DNA of 64,000 nt from the NCBI RefSeq assembly GCF_020682705.1, contig NZ_JAGTTN010000001.1:1116001-1180000 (forward strand), written 5' to 3'. This document shows positions 34,018 through 42,131 of this stretch, in pieces. The notes beneath the pieces are model-generated. The model was given only the letters and a program-made list of their open reading frames with translations. It was not told the origin of the DNA and did no database searches. Both the position numbers and the translations under genes were made by a program. Origin of the DNA: Microbacterium allomyrinae (GTDB lineage Bacteria; Actinomycetota; Actinomycetes; Actinomycetales; Microbacteriaceae). Numbering within the stretch: the stretch's first letter is position 1; every line of letters begins with the position of its first letter.

Positions 34018-35697
34018 ATGACCTCCGACTCGCATTCCTCCTCGCCGATCTCCCGCAGGCGACGGCGCCTCGTCGTCATCGCCGTGGGAGCGATCGCCGT
34101 GCTGGCGGTGCTGGCCGGCGCGCTCACCCTCGGCACGCACAACGACGACACTGTTGCTCAGCCCGAGCCCTCTCCGACGTCATCCCCCTCCGCATCGTTC
34201 GAGCGGCCCGCCGAGTGGGACCCCCACCGCCCGGCCATCCACTTCACGCCCGAGCAGAACTGGATGAACGACCCCCAGAAGCCGTTCCTCCTCGACGGCG
34301 TCTGGCACTACTACTACCTGTACAACGCCGATCATCCGGACGGCAACGGCACCGCCTGGTACCACGCGACATCCACCGATCTGATCCACTGGGAGGACCA
34401 GGGCGTCGCGATCGAGAAGTACACGAACGGGCTCGGAGACATCTGGACCGGCACCGCCGTCGTCGACCACGACGGCACGGCGGGGTTCGGCGACGGAGCG
34501 GTCGTCGCCCTCGTGACGCAGCAGGCCGACGGCGTTCAGCGTCAGTCGCTGTTCGTGTCGACCGACGGCGGATACGAGTTCACGCCGTACGAGGGAAACC
34601 CCGTCATGGACAACCCCGGCGTCGCCGACTGGCGTGACCCCCGGGTGTTCTGGGACGACGATGCCGGCCACTGGGTCATGGCGCTCGCCGAGCACGATCG
34701 CATCGGCTTCTACACGTCGCCGAACCTGCGCGACTGGACCTACACGTCGGACTTCACGACCACCGGCCTCGGGGTGCTCGAGTGCCCGGACCTCTTTCCG
34801 ATGTCCGTCGACGGCGACCCGGACGACATCCGGTGGGTGCTCGTCGCAGGCGCGAACGGCACAGAGGAGGGCATGACCACCGGCACCGCATACTGGACCG
34901 GCGAGTGGGACGGCGAGCGCTTCGTCGCCGACGGCACGGGCCACCAGTGGCTCGACCACGGCTCCGACTACTACGCCGCCGTCACCTGGGACGACCCGCG
35001 ACTGCCAGAGAACGAGCGCCTCGCCTCGCGCTACGGGATCGGCTGGATGAACAACTGGGCCTACGCCGGCCGCTTCCCCACGCAGGAGTGGCAGGGAGGA
35101 TCCGACTCGATCATCCGCAGCATCCGACTCGCCTCCGACGGCGGCCGGGTCACGCTGCGATCGACCCCCGCGCCCGAACTGCAGGCGCTCGAGGGCGATG
35201 CGCTGGCCGTCGATGACGCGCTCCTCGATGCCGGAGGCGCCGTCGACGTCACGATGCCCACAGCCGACGCCTACCGGCTGCGACTCGACGTCGCCGCCGC
35301 TGATCCCGCCACCGGCGAGGTCAGAGTGAGGATCGAGATGGGCGACGGGCGATTCGCGACTGTGGGATACGACTTCGACAGCGGGCGTGCGTTCGTCACC
35401 CGGGATGCCGACGCCGTGGCCGACGAGATGCCGGACGCGTACCGGGAGGTGCGAACAGCCGCGGTCCCCGCGCGCGACGGCCGGGTGCGTCTGGACGTCG
35501 TCGTGGACGTCGCATCCATCGAGGTCTTCGTCGGCGACGGGGAGGCGGCGCTCACCATGGCCGTCTTCGGGGCATCGGGCGAGCGCGGAGCGCGCATCGA
35601 AGCCGTGCGGGGACCGATCGCGGTCACTGACGCGAGCGTGACCCCGTTGCGCGTCGCGCCGGTGGAGCGGGTGCCGTCCGAGCGGCAGAGCGGCTAG
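34018..35697 (+). CDS. Membrane-anchored GH32 levan-active enzyme (levanbiose/fructotransferase subfamily)
   Basis: This 559-residue protein starts at the ATG at 34018, preceded by AAGGA. It has an RRRRR-led single transmembrane anchor (about 18-38) and no lipobox, then a Pro/Ser-rich linker, so the catalytic domain should face outward on the membrane. GH32 residues are Asp85 in NWMNDPQKPF, Asp207 in DWRDPRV and Glu255 in LECPDLFPM. WMNDPQ and the AYWTGEWDGERF and GIGWMNNWAYA segments place it with the levan fructotransferase / levanbiose-releasing group. Directly downstream of the levansucrase gene, it probably trims newly made levan at the cell surface. It converges with a LacI gene, overlapping by four bases. 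Confidence 0.87.
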   Translation: MTSDSHSSSPISRRRRRLVVIAVGAIAVLAVLAGALTLGTHNDDTVAQPEPSPTSSPSASFERPAEWDPHRPAIHFTPEQNWMNDPQKPFLLDGVWHYYYLYNADHPDGNGTAWYHATSTDLIHWEDQGVAIEKYTNGLGDIWTGTAVVDHDGTAGFGDGAVVALVTQQADGVQRQSLFVSTDGGYEFTPYEGNPVMDNPGVADWRDPRVFWDDDAGHWVMALAEHDRIGFYTSPNLRDWTYTSDFTTTGLGVLECPDLFPMSVDGDPDDIRWVLVAGANGTEEGMTTGTAYWTGEWDGERFVADGTGHQWLDHGSDYYAAVTWDDPRLPENERLASRYGIGWMNNWAYAGRFPTQEWQGGSDSIIRSIRLASDGGRVTLRSTPAPELQALEGDALAVDDALLDAGGAVDVTMPTADAYRLRLDVAAADPATGEVRVRIEMGDGRFATVGYDFDSGRAFVTRDADAVADEMPDAYREVRTAAVPARDGRVRLDVVVDVASIEVFVGDGEAALTMAVFGASGERGARIEAVRGPIAVTDASVTPLRVAPVERVPSERQSG

Positions 35698-36746
35698 CGG
35701 TCGCGGAACGGTGGGGCGACCGACTCGCGCTCGACGAGCCACCCGCGCAGCAGGTGCAGCCCCTCCACCGCGGGCGGCGGCGTGCCGTCGATGCGCTCGA
35801 GCAGTCGCTCCATCGCCCAGCGCCCCATCTCGGCGTGCGGCAGGGCGACTGTCGTGAGGCCGGGATCCAGCGCGTCCGCGACCGGGTGCAGATCGTCGAT
35901 TCCCACGATCGAGAGCCCTGTCGGAACGGGGATGCCCCGCCGCGCGGCCGCCTGCATCACACCCATCGCCATCTGATCGTTGAAGCAGATGATCGCCGTC
36001 GGCCGGTCGTCGCGATCGAGGAGCTCGCCCCCGGCCTGACGCCCCCCGACTGCGTTCGAGGTGCAGAACGCGACACGTTCGTCACGGAGCGGGATCCCCG
36101 CATCGCCGAGCGCCGAGCGGATGCCGATGAGGCGCCCACGCGCCGCTCGCGATTCGTCGACGGTGCCGACGTAGGCGATGTCGCGGTGGCCGTCTCGGGT
36201 GAGGCGCTCGCACGCGAGCGTGGCGATCTGCGCTTCGTCGGGTACGACGGCGTCGACGTTCCATCCGGGCTCGGGTGCGGCATCGACGAGAACGACCGGA
36301 AGGTCGTCGGGGATCTCGGGTCGATCCACGCGCTGGTGGTACATCCGCGCGATGAGCAGGCCATCGACCCGCTGCGCGAGGAAGCGCGCGACGAGGTCGC
36401 GTTCGGCATCCGCGTCGCCGCCGCTCTCGCCGACCATCAGCAGCACGTCGCGGTCGAGGCCGGCACGACGAGCGCCCTCGATGATGCGACCCGCGAACGG
36501 TGTCGCGGCGAGGTCGTCGCCGATCAGGCCGATGACGCCCGTGCGGCGTCGGCGCAGTCCGCTCGCCACCCGGTCGGGGACGTAGCCGAGCTCGCGAGCG
36601 ATCGCCAGGATGCGCTCGCGGGTCTCCGCGTTGACCGCGCGGGCTCCGCTGAGCGCATGCGAGACCGTGGTCGGCGAGACGCCGGCCGCGACGGCGACGT
36701 CGCTCACACGCGCGCGGGAGCGACGTCCAGTCGTCTCGGAAGCCAC
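35694..36746 (-). CDS. LacI family regulator (third in fructan locus)
   Basis: A LacI/GalR protein of about 350 residues: headpiece VSDVAVAAGVSPTTVSHALSGAR, hinge GYVPDRVASGLRRRRTGVIGLI, and a ligand domain with FNDQMAMGVMQAAARRGIPVP and GIDDLHPVADALDPGLTTVALPHAEMG. The start is uncertain: the frame opens at a GTG at 36779, but the GTG at 36746, with AGGGTGAG just upstream, leaves a normal short leader. It is convergent with the membrane GH32 gene and differs clearly from the other two LacI proteins of this locus. It may control the levansucrase unit or the AACGATTCA sites in front of the beta-helix genes. Confidence 0.88.
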   Translation of the reverse strand: MASETTGRRSRARVSDVAVAAGVSPTTVSHALSGARAVNAETRERILAIARELGYVPDRVASGLRRRRTGVIGLIGDDLAATPFAGRIIEGARRAGLDRDVLLMVGESGGDADAERDLVARFLAQRVDGLLIARMYHQRVDRPEIPDDLPVVLVDAAPEPGWNVDAVVPDEAQIATLACERLTRDGHRDIAYVGTVDESRAARGRLIGIRSALGDAGIPLRDERVAFCTSNAVGGRQAGGELLDRDDRPTAIICFNDQMAMGVMQAAARRGIPVPTGLSIVGIDDLHPVADALDPGLTTVALPHAEMGRWAMERLLERIDGTPPPAVEGLHLLRGWLVERESVAPPFRDR

Positions 36747-36782
36747 GGATCTCACCCTACGCGTGACGGCTCCCGGCACGTC

Positions 36783-36992
36783 TCATTCCGGCGCCTCGCT
36801 CTCGACTAGACGGAGGGCCGCCGCACGGGCGGGACGCCGGTGGGCGCTGATGACCTCCTGATCCTCGAAGGCGACACCCGCGGCCTCCAGCGCCTCGAGG
36901 CAGCCGGCGAGACGGCCGACCCGAGCGGGAGACCGCGAAGCGGCGTTGATGAACGCGATGCCTAGCTGCCTGGCAATCGCCTGGCTTCCACG
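36783..36992 (-). pseudogene. Remnant of a LacI-like regulator ligand-binding domain
   Basis: In one minus-strand frame without a plausible start, about 70 residues read as protein-like sequence: QAIARQLGIAFINAAS, then RVGRLAGCLEALEAAGVAFE, ending in LVESEAPE before a stop. The pattern resembles the middle of a LacI ligand domain (GHRRIAF ... RLAGFREALAAAG). There is no DNA-binding domain and the upstream frame is not coherent. A resemblance of VISAHRRPA to PurE was considered and judged weaker. Confidence 0.4.
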
Positions 36993-37176
36993 AAGGAGCC
37001 GCCAGCTCCATCGTTTCGCGCGTCAGCATTCCGCCACCTACCGCGAACCCGTACGCGCCATCCGATGGCCCGCTCAGCCGCGCGAACTGGTACTGGTGGC
37101 TACCATCTGGCCGACATGGCCCATACACCTCGAAACGCTCATCGACGAGAAGAGAGCCTCGGCTGGTGAGACCGCC
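36993..37176. other. Non-coding remainder of the 36780-37176 gap
   Basis: I see no start codon with a ribosome-binding site, no RNA gene and no palindrome here. Short frames on either strand look like debris, consistent with decay of the adjoining LacI-like remnant. Confidence 0.4.
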
Positions 37177-37632
37177 TCAGCTTGTGCGCTCTTCAGCCCG
37201 ACCCAACTTGCGTGCCAGATCCGTGAAGCGGGCGAGTTCGGATGTCGACAGCCGGCCGGACCAGCGTGCTTCGAGATCGGCCCAGGTCTGTCGCACGGGC
37301 TGCTCGAGCGCGCGGCCGGCTGCCGTGAGGGTGACGAGCATGACGCGGCCATCCGAGGACGAACGCGCGCGCTGGACGAGCCCGGCACGCTCGAGACGCT
37401 GCACCGACTTCGCGATCGTCGAGTGGTCGAGTCTCAGCGAATCGACGAGTTCCTTCTGAGAGCGGCCATCAGAGGCCCAGAGCTGCGCCAGGATGAGCTC
37501 CTGACCGGGGAAAAGTCCGAGCGCGGAGAGGCGTCCGGACGCCACTGTGCGCTGCTCGTGGGCGAGGCGCATGATGGCGGCGCTCACAGGGGCGACATCG
37601 ATGAACGGATGCTCGTTGTTCGGCGCGGTCAT
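37177..37632 (-). CDS. MarR family transcriptional regulator
   Basis: This 151-residue MarR protein has the winged helix LSALGLFPGQELILAQLW, GRSQKELVDSLRLDHSTIAKSVQRLERAGLVQRA and wing SSSDGRVMLVTLTAAG. It lies 104 bases downstream of the MDR-OYE fusion gene on the same strand and probably controls it: MarR repressors commonly respond to electrophiles or quinones, which are substrates of that enzyme type. Likely operator half-sites lie upstream of the fusion gene at 39763-39774. Confidence 0.88.
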   Translation of the reverse strand: MTAPNNEHPFIDVAPVSAAIMRLAHEQRTVASGRLSALGLFPGQELILAQLWASDGRSQKELVDSLRLDHSTIAKSVQRLERAGLVQRARSSSDGRVMLVTLTAAGRALEQPVRQTWADLEARWSGRLSTSELARFTDLARKLGRAEERTS

Positions 37633-37736
37633 GGTGCCTCATCAGGATCTCGGGAAAGGGCTGGCGGCCCCCGCATCACCACCCTAAGCGCGTCCGGCCC
37701 ACCGCGAGGAGGTGAGCCGGACGCAGCGAGGCGGGA

Positions 37737-39710
37737 CTAAGCGGCGAGCCGGCCGTAGTCGGTATAGCCGTGCGCGCCGCCCCCGTAGAACGTGGTCGGA
37801 TCGGCGTCACTCAGGGGCGCACCGGCTCGCAGACGCTCGACGATGTCGGGGTTGGCGAGTGCCCAGCGGCCGAGTGGCACGGCATCCGCGAGCCCGGCAA
37901 TGACGTCCTGATCGAGCGTCTCGAGAGTACGGCCCGCTCGGAGCACCAGCAGCGATCCCGGCCATGCCCTCCGTAGATCCGCGAGCAGCTCCTCGTCGAA
38001 CAGCTGGAACGTATGCAGATAGGCCAGCCCGAGCGGTGCGAGCGCGCGGACGAGGTGGGCATACTGTTGGCGCACGTCGTCGCCCTCGTCGACTCCGCCG
38101 ATGGCCAAGCCGGGCGAAATCCGGATGCCGACCCGCTCGGGACCGATCTCGTCGGCGACCGCTGTCGCGACCTCGACGACGAACCGCGAGCGCGCCTCCA
38201 CCGAGCCCCCGTAGGGATCGGTGCGCCGGTTGGCGTTGGAAGAGAGGAACTGGTGCAGCAGGTAGCCGTTGGCTGCGTGCAGTTCCACGGCATCGGCACC
38301 AGCCTCGACGGCGCTGCGGGCGGCATGGCGGAAGTCGGCGATCGTCTTCGCGATGTCGTCTGTCGTCATCTCACGTGGCACGGGGACAGGCTGAGCGCCA
38401 GTCGCGGTGAACATGTCGACTCCGGGTGCGATGGCGGACGGCGCGATCGGCCGGCGGTGGTGCGATGTGTTGTCGGGATGCGACATCCGCCCGACGTGCA
38501 TGAGCTGGATGACGAGGTGGCCGCCTCGGGCGTGCACGGCGTCGACGACGGTGCGCCAGCCGGCGACGTGTTCGGGTCGGTAGATCCCCGGTGTCATCAG
38601 GTACCCCTGGCCGTCGTCGGAGGGCTGAGTGCCCTCGGTGATGAGCAGACCGAGGCCGGCGCGCTGAGCGTAGTACTCGGCCGCGAGCGGACCAGGTGTG
38701 CCGTCTGCCAGCGCTCGGCTGCGCGTCATCGGAGCAAGAGCGACCCGGTACGGCATCTGCATACCTCCGATCCGCACCGGCTCCCACAGTGTGCGAGGAG
38801 AGACGCGCAGCAGGATCTTGCCCCTGAGGTGTCCCGCCTCACTCATCCGGTGCGCCTCCGCGATCCGGTCGATTGGCAGCACAGCCGCGGCCTCGGTCGT
38901 GAAGCGGCCCTCCGCCGCGAGCGCGAGCACCGGGGCGATCGTCGCGGCGGTGAGCGCGAAGGGGTCGCCGCCCGCGACCTGGACGCCCTTCGCGGCAGCC
39001 GCGAAGTCGACGATGGTCACGATGCGGTCTGCAGGCAGGAGCAAGAGAACCTGGTCGACGAACCCGCGACCTCCGGCATCGAATGCCGCGTCGATACCCT
39101 GGGGCGCCACTGCGGCCAGATCGGTGATGAGATGCTCGCCGTAGCGGACCGGGGTGGCTCCGAGTGATTGGACGTACGAGTGGTTCGCCTCCGACGCCGC
39201 GCCGAGGACGATGACGTCCGCCGCGACGAGCAGCTGCACCACGGCGCTCCCCACCGACCCGGCCGCGGCATTGACCAGCACCCTCTCACCCGCCCGCACA
39301 TCGATGAGCGCGAGCGCGCGCTGAGCGGTCTCGGCCGCCGTCGGAATGGTCGCGGCCTGCTCGAACGAGAGGGTATCGGGGATGGCGGTGAGGCGGTCGG
39401 CCGACGTGACGACGAGCTCGCCGTACGCCCCGGAGGTCGTGAATCCCACGACCCGGTCTCCCACCGCGAACGCGGTGACCCCCGCTCCGAGCGACTCCAC
39501 CACTCCGGCGATCTCATTGCCGAGCACCGCCGGGAAGGCTGTGGGCAGCATCGCCTGCAGTGCGCCGCTGCGAATCTTCCAATCGAGCGGATTCACGGCA
39601 GCGACCGCGACCCGTACCAGCAGCTCGCCTGGCCCTGCCGAGGGATCGGGAAGCTCGACCGGCTCGAACGCCTGCGGTCCCCCATAGCCCCGTATGATCT
39701 GTGCGCGCAT
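37737..39710 (-). CDS. Fusion of zinc-independent MDR quinone oxidoreductase and Old Yellow Enzyme ene-reductase
   Basis: One 657-residue frame joins two complete reductases. Residues 1 to about 305 form a medium-chain dehydrogenase/reductase of the quinone oxidoreductase type: GNEIAGVVESLGAGV, GDRVVGF, the NADPH-binding VLVNAAAGSVGSAVVQLL, and no structural zinc Cys cluster. From about 315, an FMN-dependent OYE/alkene reductase barrel follows: ALAPMTRSRALADG, ITEGTQPSDDGQGY, GGHLVIQLMHVGRMSH, the substrate-binding HAANGYLLHQFL with its His and Asn, and RRTDPYGGS. Both families reduce activated C=C bonds or quinones. The ATG has AGGAGG upstream. No frameshift or internal stop separates the two halves. 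It is followed by a MarR gene. Confidence 0.9.
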   Translation of the reverse strand: MRAQIIRGYGGPQAFEPVELPDPSAGPGELLVRVAVAAVNPLDWKIRSGALQAMLPTAFPAVLGNEIAGVVESLGAGVTAFAVGDRVVGFTTSGAYGELVVTSADRLTAIPDTLSFEQAATIPTAAETAQRALALIDVRAGERVLVNAAAGSVGSAVVQLLVAADVIVLGAASEANHSYVQSLGATPVRYGEHLITDLAAVAPQGIDAAFDAGGRGFVDQVLLLLPADRIVTIVDFAAAAKGVQVAGGDPFALTAATIAPVLALAAEGRFTTEAAAVLPIDRIAEAHRMSEAGHLRGKILLRVSPRTLWEPVRIGGMQMPYRVALAPMTRSRALADGTPGPLAAEYYAQRAGLGLLITEGTQPSDDGQGYLMTPGIYRPEHVAGWRTVVDAVHARGGHLVIQLMHVGRMSHPDNTSHHRRPIAPSAIAPGVDMFTATGAQPVPVPREMTTDDIAKTIADFRHAARSAVEAGADAVELHAANGYLLHQFLSSNANRRTDPYGGSVEARSRFVVEVATAVADEIGPERVGIRISPGLAIGGVDEGDDVRQQYAHLVRALAPLGLAYLHTFQLFDEELLADLRRAWPGSLLVLRAGRTLETLDQDVIAGLADAVPLGRWALANPDIVERLRAGAPLSDADPTTFYGGGAHGYTDYGRLAA

Positions 39711-39762
39711 CGGTTCCTCCTGTGATTTATGTTGCCGACCACTTAATAATGCATTCGATTAG

Positions 39763-39774
39763 GTGGTCGACCAC
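39763..39774. promoter_or_regulatory. Palindromic operator upstream of the fusion reductase
   Basis: GTGGTCGACCAC is a perfect 12-base palindrome 53 bases before the gene's start. A second half-site, CCGACCACTT, lies nearer the gene at about 39736-39745. MarR is the likely binder. Confidence 0.6.
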
Positions 39775-39825
39775 ATATGTTCGCGACGGGCGAACGGATT
39801 TCGTTGGACCGAGTTGAGGCAGAAC

Positions 39826-39969
39826 ATGACGTGGCTATCCGGCTTCGAGGTGAAGTCGCGTCTTGCATACGGGGCAGTCCACCGGCTGAGCGGGCTCCTC
39901 GGGGCACGGATCGATGATCTGCCCTCACGACAGCGCGAGGCGATGCGGGTGGCCATCGGGCTGGACGAC
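39826..39969 (+). pseudogene. Remnant resembling the ATPase region of a LuxR-family regulator
   Basis: About 45 residues after the ATG at 39826 contain AYGAVHRLSGLLGARIDDLP and SRQREAMRVAIGLDDG. This resembles the AFAALHQLL...LPPAQRDALRxALGL stretch inside large AAA/LuxR (MalT-like) regulators. The similarity stops after LDDG, and the frame then turns into low-complexity sequence; continuing in a shifted frame gives FTPEHVLVVAKKHVSVL. The regulator's N-terminal P-loop and C-terminal LuxR domain are absent. I infer decay or a recombination scar. Confidence 0.42.
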
Positions 39970-40136
39970 GGTTCACCCCGGAACACGTGCTCGTCGTCGC
40001 CAAGAAGCATGTCTCGGTCTTGCGTGCAGGGCGCTGCCCCCAGCGCCTGCACCACCCGCCACCCGCACGACTCAGGTGGGATAGCGCGCCCTTGGCGCAC
40101 AAATCGGTGCCACCAAACCGGGCACGCACCAAAGCG

Positions 40137-40162
40137 AAAACCCCGGCTTGACCGGGGTTTTT
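40137..40162. terminator. Bidirectional terminator after tRNA-Ser(GCU)
   Basis: AAAACCCCGG, loop CTTGA, CCGGGGTTTTT gives a 10-bp stem flanked by A and T runs, a textbook rho-independent terminator working in both directions. It lies five bases beyond the tRNA 3' end. Confidence 0.85.
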
Positions 40163-40166
40163 CTCG

Positions 40167-40255
40167 CGGAGACGGAGGGATTTGAACCCTCGGTCCCCTT
40201 GCGAGGACTCCACCTTAGCAGGGTGGTGCACTAGGCCGAACTATGCGACGTCTCC
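40167..40255 (-). tRNA. tRNA-Ser(GCU)
   Basis: The complement folds as a class II tRNA: acceptor GGAGACG pairs with CGTCTCC, the anticodon loop reads CTGCTAA (anticodon GCU, Ser AGC/AGU), a long variable arm follows, and the T arm has GGTTCAAATCC. The discriminator is G and CCA is not encoded. Housekeeping genes begin directly to its right. Confidence 0.95.
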
Positions 40256-40411
40256 AGGCATCCATCGCCCGAGGACGAGCGGATGCACCCGACAATCATA
40301 ACCCGGCCCGGATGGCGCAACGAACACCTTCGCACAGACAGGACCGACCTCCGAGCCGATTATTCTTGGATGCAGTCCAGCTATCCAGCCTCCCGTGCTC
40401 GAAGGATCCAC

Positions 40412-40798
40412 ATGCGCCGAACTCTGCTCAAGTCCAAGCTCCACCGGGCCACCGTGACGGGGAGCGATCTGAACTACGTCGGCTCCATCACGATCGATGC
40501 GGATCTGCTCGATCTGGCCGACATCCTCGAGCACGAGCAGGTGCACGTCGTCGACGTGAACAACGGCGCCCGCTTCGAGACGTACACGATCGCCGGAGAA
40601 CGCGGTTCGGGCGTGATGCAGATCAACGGAGCCGCCGCCCGTCTCGTGCACACGGGGGATGTGGTGATCGTGATGTCGTACGCGCAGTACGACCACGAGG
40701 AGCTGGCCGGACATCAGCCGATCGTCGTCGACCTCGGCAGCTCTCCTGATGAGCCGGCCAACCGCGTCACCCGCGTGCTCACCTCAGCTGGGGACTGA
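40412..40798 (+). CDS. panD: Aspartate 1-decarboxylase proenzyme
   Basis: The 128-residue protein starts at the ATG at 40412 after GAAGGA. PanD converts L-aspartate to beta-alanine for pantothenate and coenzyme A synthesis. The zymogen self-cleaves between Gly24 and Ser25 in NYVGSITID to create the pyruvoyl cofactor, and [11 protein letters not shown] and [15 protein letters not shown] match the family. Length is normal. It diverges from the tRNA-Ser gene upstream. Confidence 0.97.
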   Translation: MRRTLLKSKLHRATVTGSDLNYVGSITIDADLLDLADILEHEQVHVVDVNNGARFETYTIAGERGSGVMQINGAAARLVHTGDVVIVMSYAQYDHEELAGHQPIVVDLGSSPDEPANRVTRVLTSAGD

Positions 40799-40823
40799 CC
40801 GCCGAGCGGACAGACCTCGCGCC

Positions 40824-42131
40824 TTACCCCTCCGGGACGGTGCAGGTGGTCTGCGCGGCCGTCTGCCCGGCGATCGTCGAAGGCAGTTCGACGCGCTCCT
40901 CGGCGACCGGCGTCTCGGCTGCCGTGGTCTCACCGGCGGCGGGGGTCTCACCCGTGGCCTCGTCCGTCGCGGTCGTGTCGGGCTGGACGGCCTCGCCGGT
41001 CACCTCGACGCCGAAGCCCTGACTCGCGTCGCCCGTGAGGGTGAGGGGCTGGTTGGCGGCGAGCGCGGCGAACAGCGCGGCCGCGGCATCCTTCACCGGA
41101 ATCACGCGACTAGCGCCGTCGCCGCCGGCGTACTCGGTGGGGTACTGCACGAACACGATGTCCTCGTACGGCACGTCTTTGACGGCCATCGCGATCTGCA
41201 CCATGAGCGTCGGGCTCGTGAGCCCCGAGCTCAGCACGAGCTGGCCCTGCGACACCTGAGAGATCAGCGTGCCGGCCAGGTTCAGAAGTGTGCCGGGGTT
41301 GGCGAGCACCGATTCGGACTGGAGCTTTCGCACCATCGACGACATGAACTGCTGCTGGTTCGAGATGCGGCCGAGGTCAGACCCGTCGCCGATGCCGTGT
41401 CGGATGCGCAGGAACTGCAGCGCCTCGACCCCTACGAGCGTGTGGTTGCCGGCGGTGAGATTGAGCCCGGTGTGCACGTCGCTGATGTCGCCCGCGACGC
41501 ACACGTCGACGCCGCCGATCGCATCCGACATGTTGATGACGCCCGTCCAGCGGATGGCCGCGGCGAAGTGGATCTCTTCGCCGGTGAGCTGCTCCACCGT
41601 GAGCACGGTGCACGCGAGCCCGCCGTACATGTACGACGCGTTGATCATCTGCGACGACATCGCGGAGTAGTCGCCGCTGCCGTCTTCCTTCGGGCACGAC
41701 GGGATCGGCACGAGCATGTCGCGCGGGAACGAGATGACGGTCACGCGGCGCGGCTCGTCCGAGATGTGCACCAGCATCGTGACGTCGTTGCGCTCGCCCG
41801 GCGAGTCGTCGTTGGCGCAGCGCGGGAACAGCGCGACATCCTGCCCCTCGCACGAGTCGCTGCCGACGAGGAGGATGTTCACGCCGCCCTCGATCGCACC
41901 GAGCGACGGTGGCAGCGCCTTCTCTTCGTCCAGGACGACGGCGTTGGCGCCGATGGCCTGCGCGGCATCCCACACGCTGTACGCGGCGACGCCGGTCGCG
42001 CTCACACCCACGATGCCGAGCACGACGCCCAGCATGGCGAGCATCGTGACGAGCGGATGCCGCGTCCGCAGCTCTCCGTGACGCGCGAGCGGTGCGCGCC
42101 CCCCGCGGGAGGGGCTGTTCGACGCCGCCAT
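40824..42131 (-). CDS. LytR-CpsA-Psr (LCP) cell-wall glycopolymer ligase
   Basis: This 435-residue membrane-anchored protein has a cytoplasmic start, one transmembrane span (MLAMLGVVLGIVGVSATGVAAY) and the extracellular LCP domain with NILLVGSD, RNDVTMLVHI, ISFPRDMLVPIPSC and GVEALQFLRIRHG. LCP enzymes transfer lipid-linked wall polymers (teichoic-acid-like, arabinogalactan or capsule) onto peptidoglycan. The Thr/Glu/Pro-rich tail is C-terminal. The ATG overlaps the stop of the upstream LCP gene by one base (TGATG), so the two are translationally coupled paralogues. Confidence 0.93.
   Translation of the reverse strand: MAASNSPSRGGRAPLARHGELRTRHPLVTMLAMLGVVLGIVGVSATGVAAYSVWDAAQAIGANAVVLDEEKALPPSLGAIEGGVNILLVGSDSCEGQDVALFPRCANDDSPGERNDVTMLVHISDEPRRVTVISFPRDMLVPIPSCPKEDGSGDYSAMSSQMINASYMYGGLACTVLTVEQLTGEEIHFAAAIRWTGVINMSDAIGGVDVCVAGDISDVHTGLNLTAGNHTLVGVEALQFLRIRHGIGDGSDLGRISNQQQFMSSMVRKLQSESVLANPGTLLNLAGTLISQVSQGQLVLSSGLTSPTLMVQIAMAVKDVPYEDIVFVQYPTEYAGGDGASRVIPVKDAAAALFAALAANQPLTLTGDASQGFGVEVTGEAVQPDTTATDEATGETPAAGETTAAETPVAEERVELPSTIAGQTAAQTTCTVPEG

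Larger units (their letters stand above)
39711..40136. other. Gap between the fusion reductase and tRNA-Ser
   Basis: This stretch holds the operator of the fusion gene and a short regulator remnant (39826-39969). The remaining sequence to the terminator at 40137 has open frames without family resemblance, and I see no further gene or RNA. Confidence 0.5.

Noticed and set aside
36783..36992. PurE (AIR carboxylase) fragment
   Set aside because: VISAHRRP recalls VVSAHRTP, but the rest of the stretch and its spacing fit a LacI ligand domain better.
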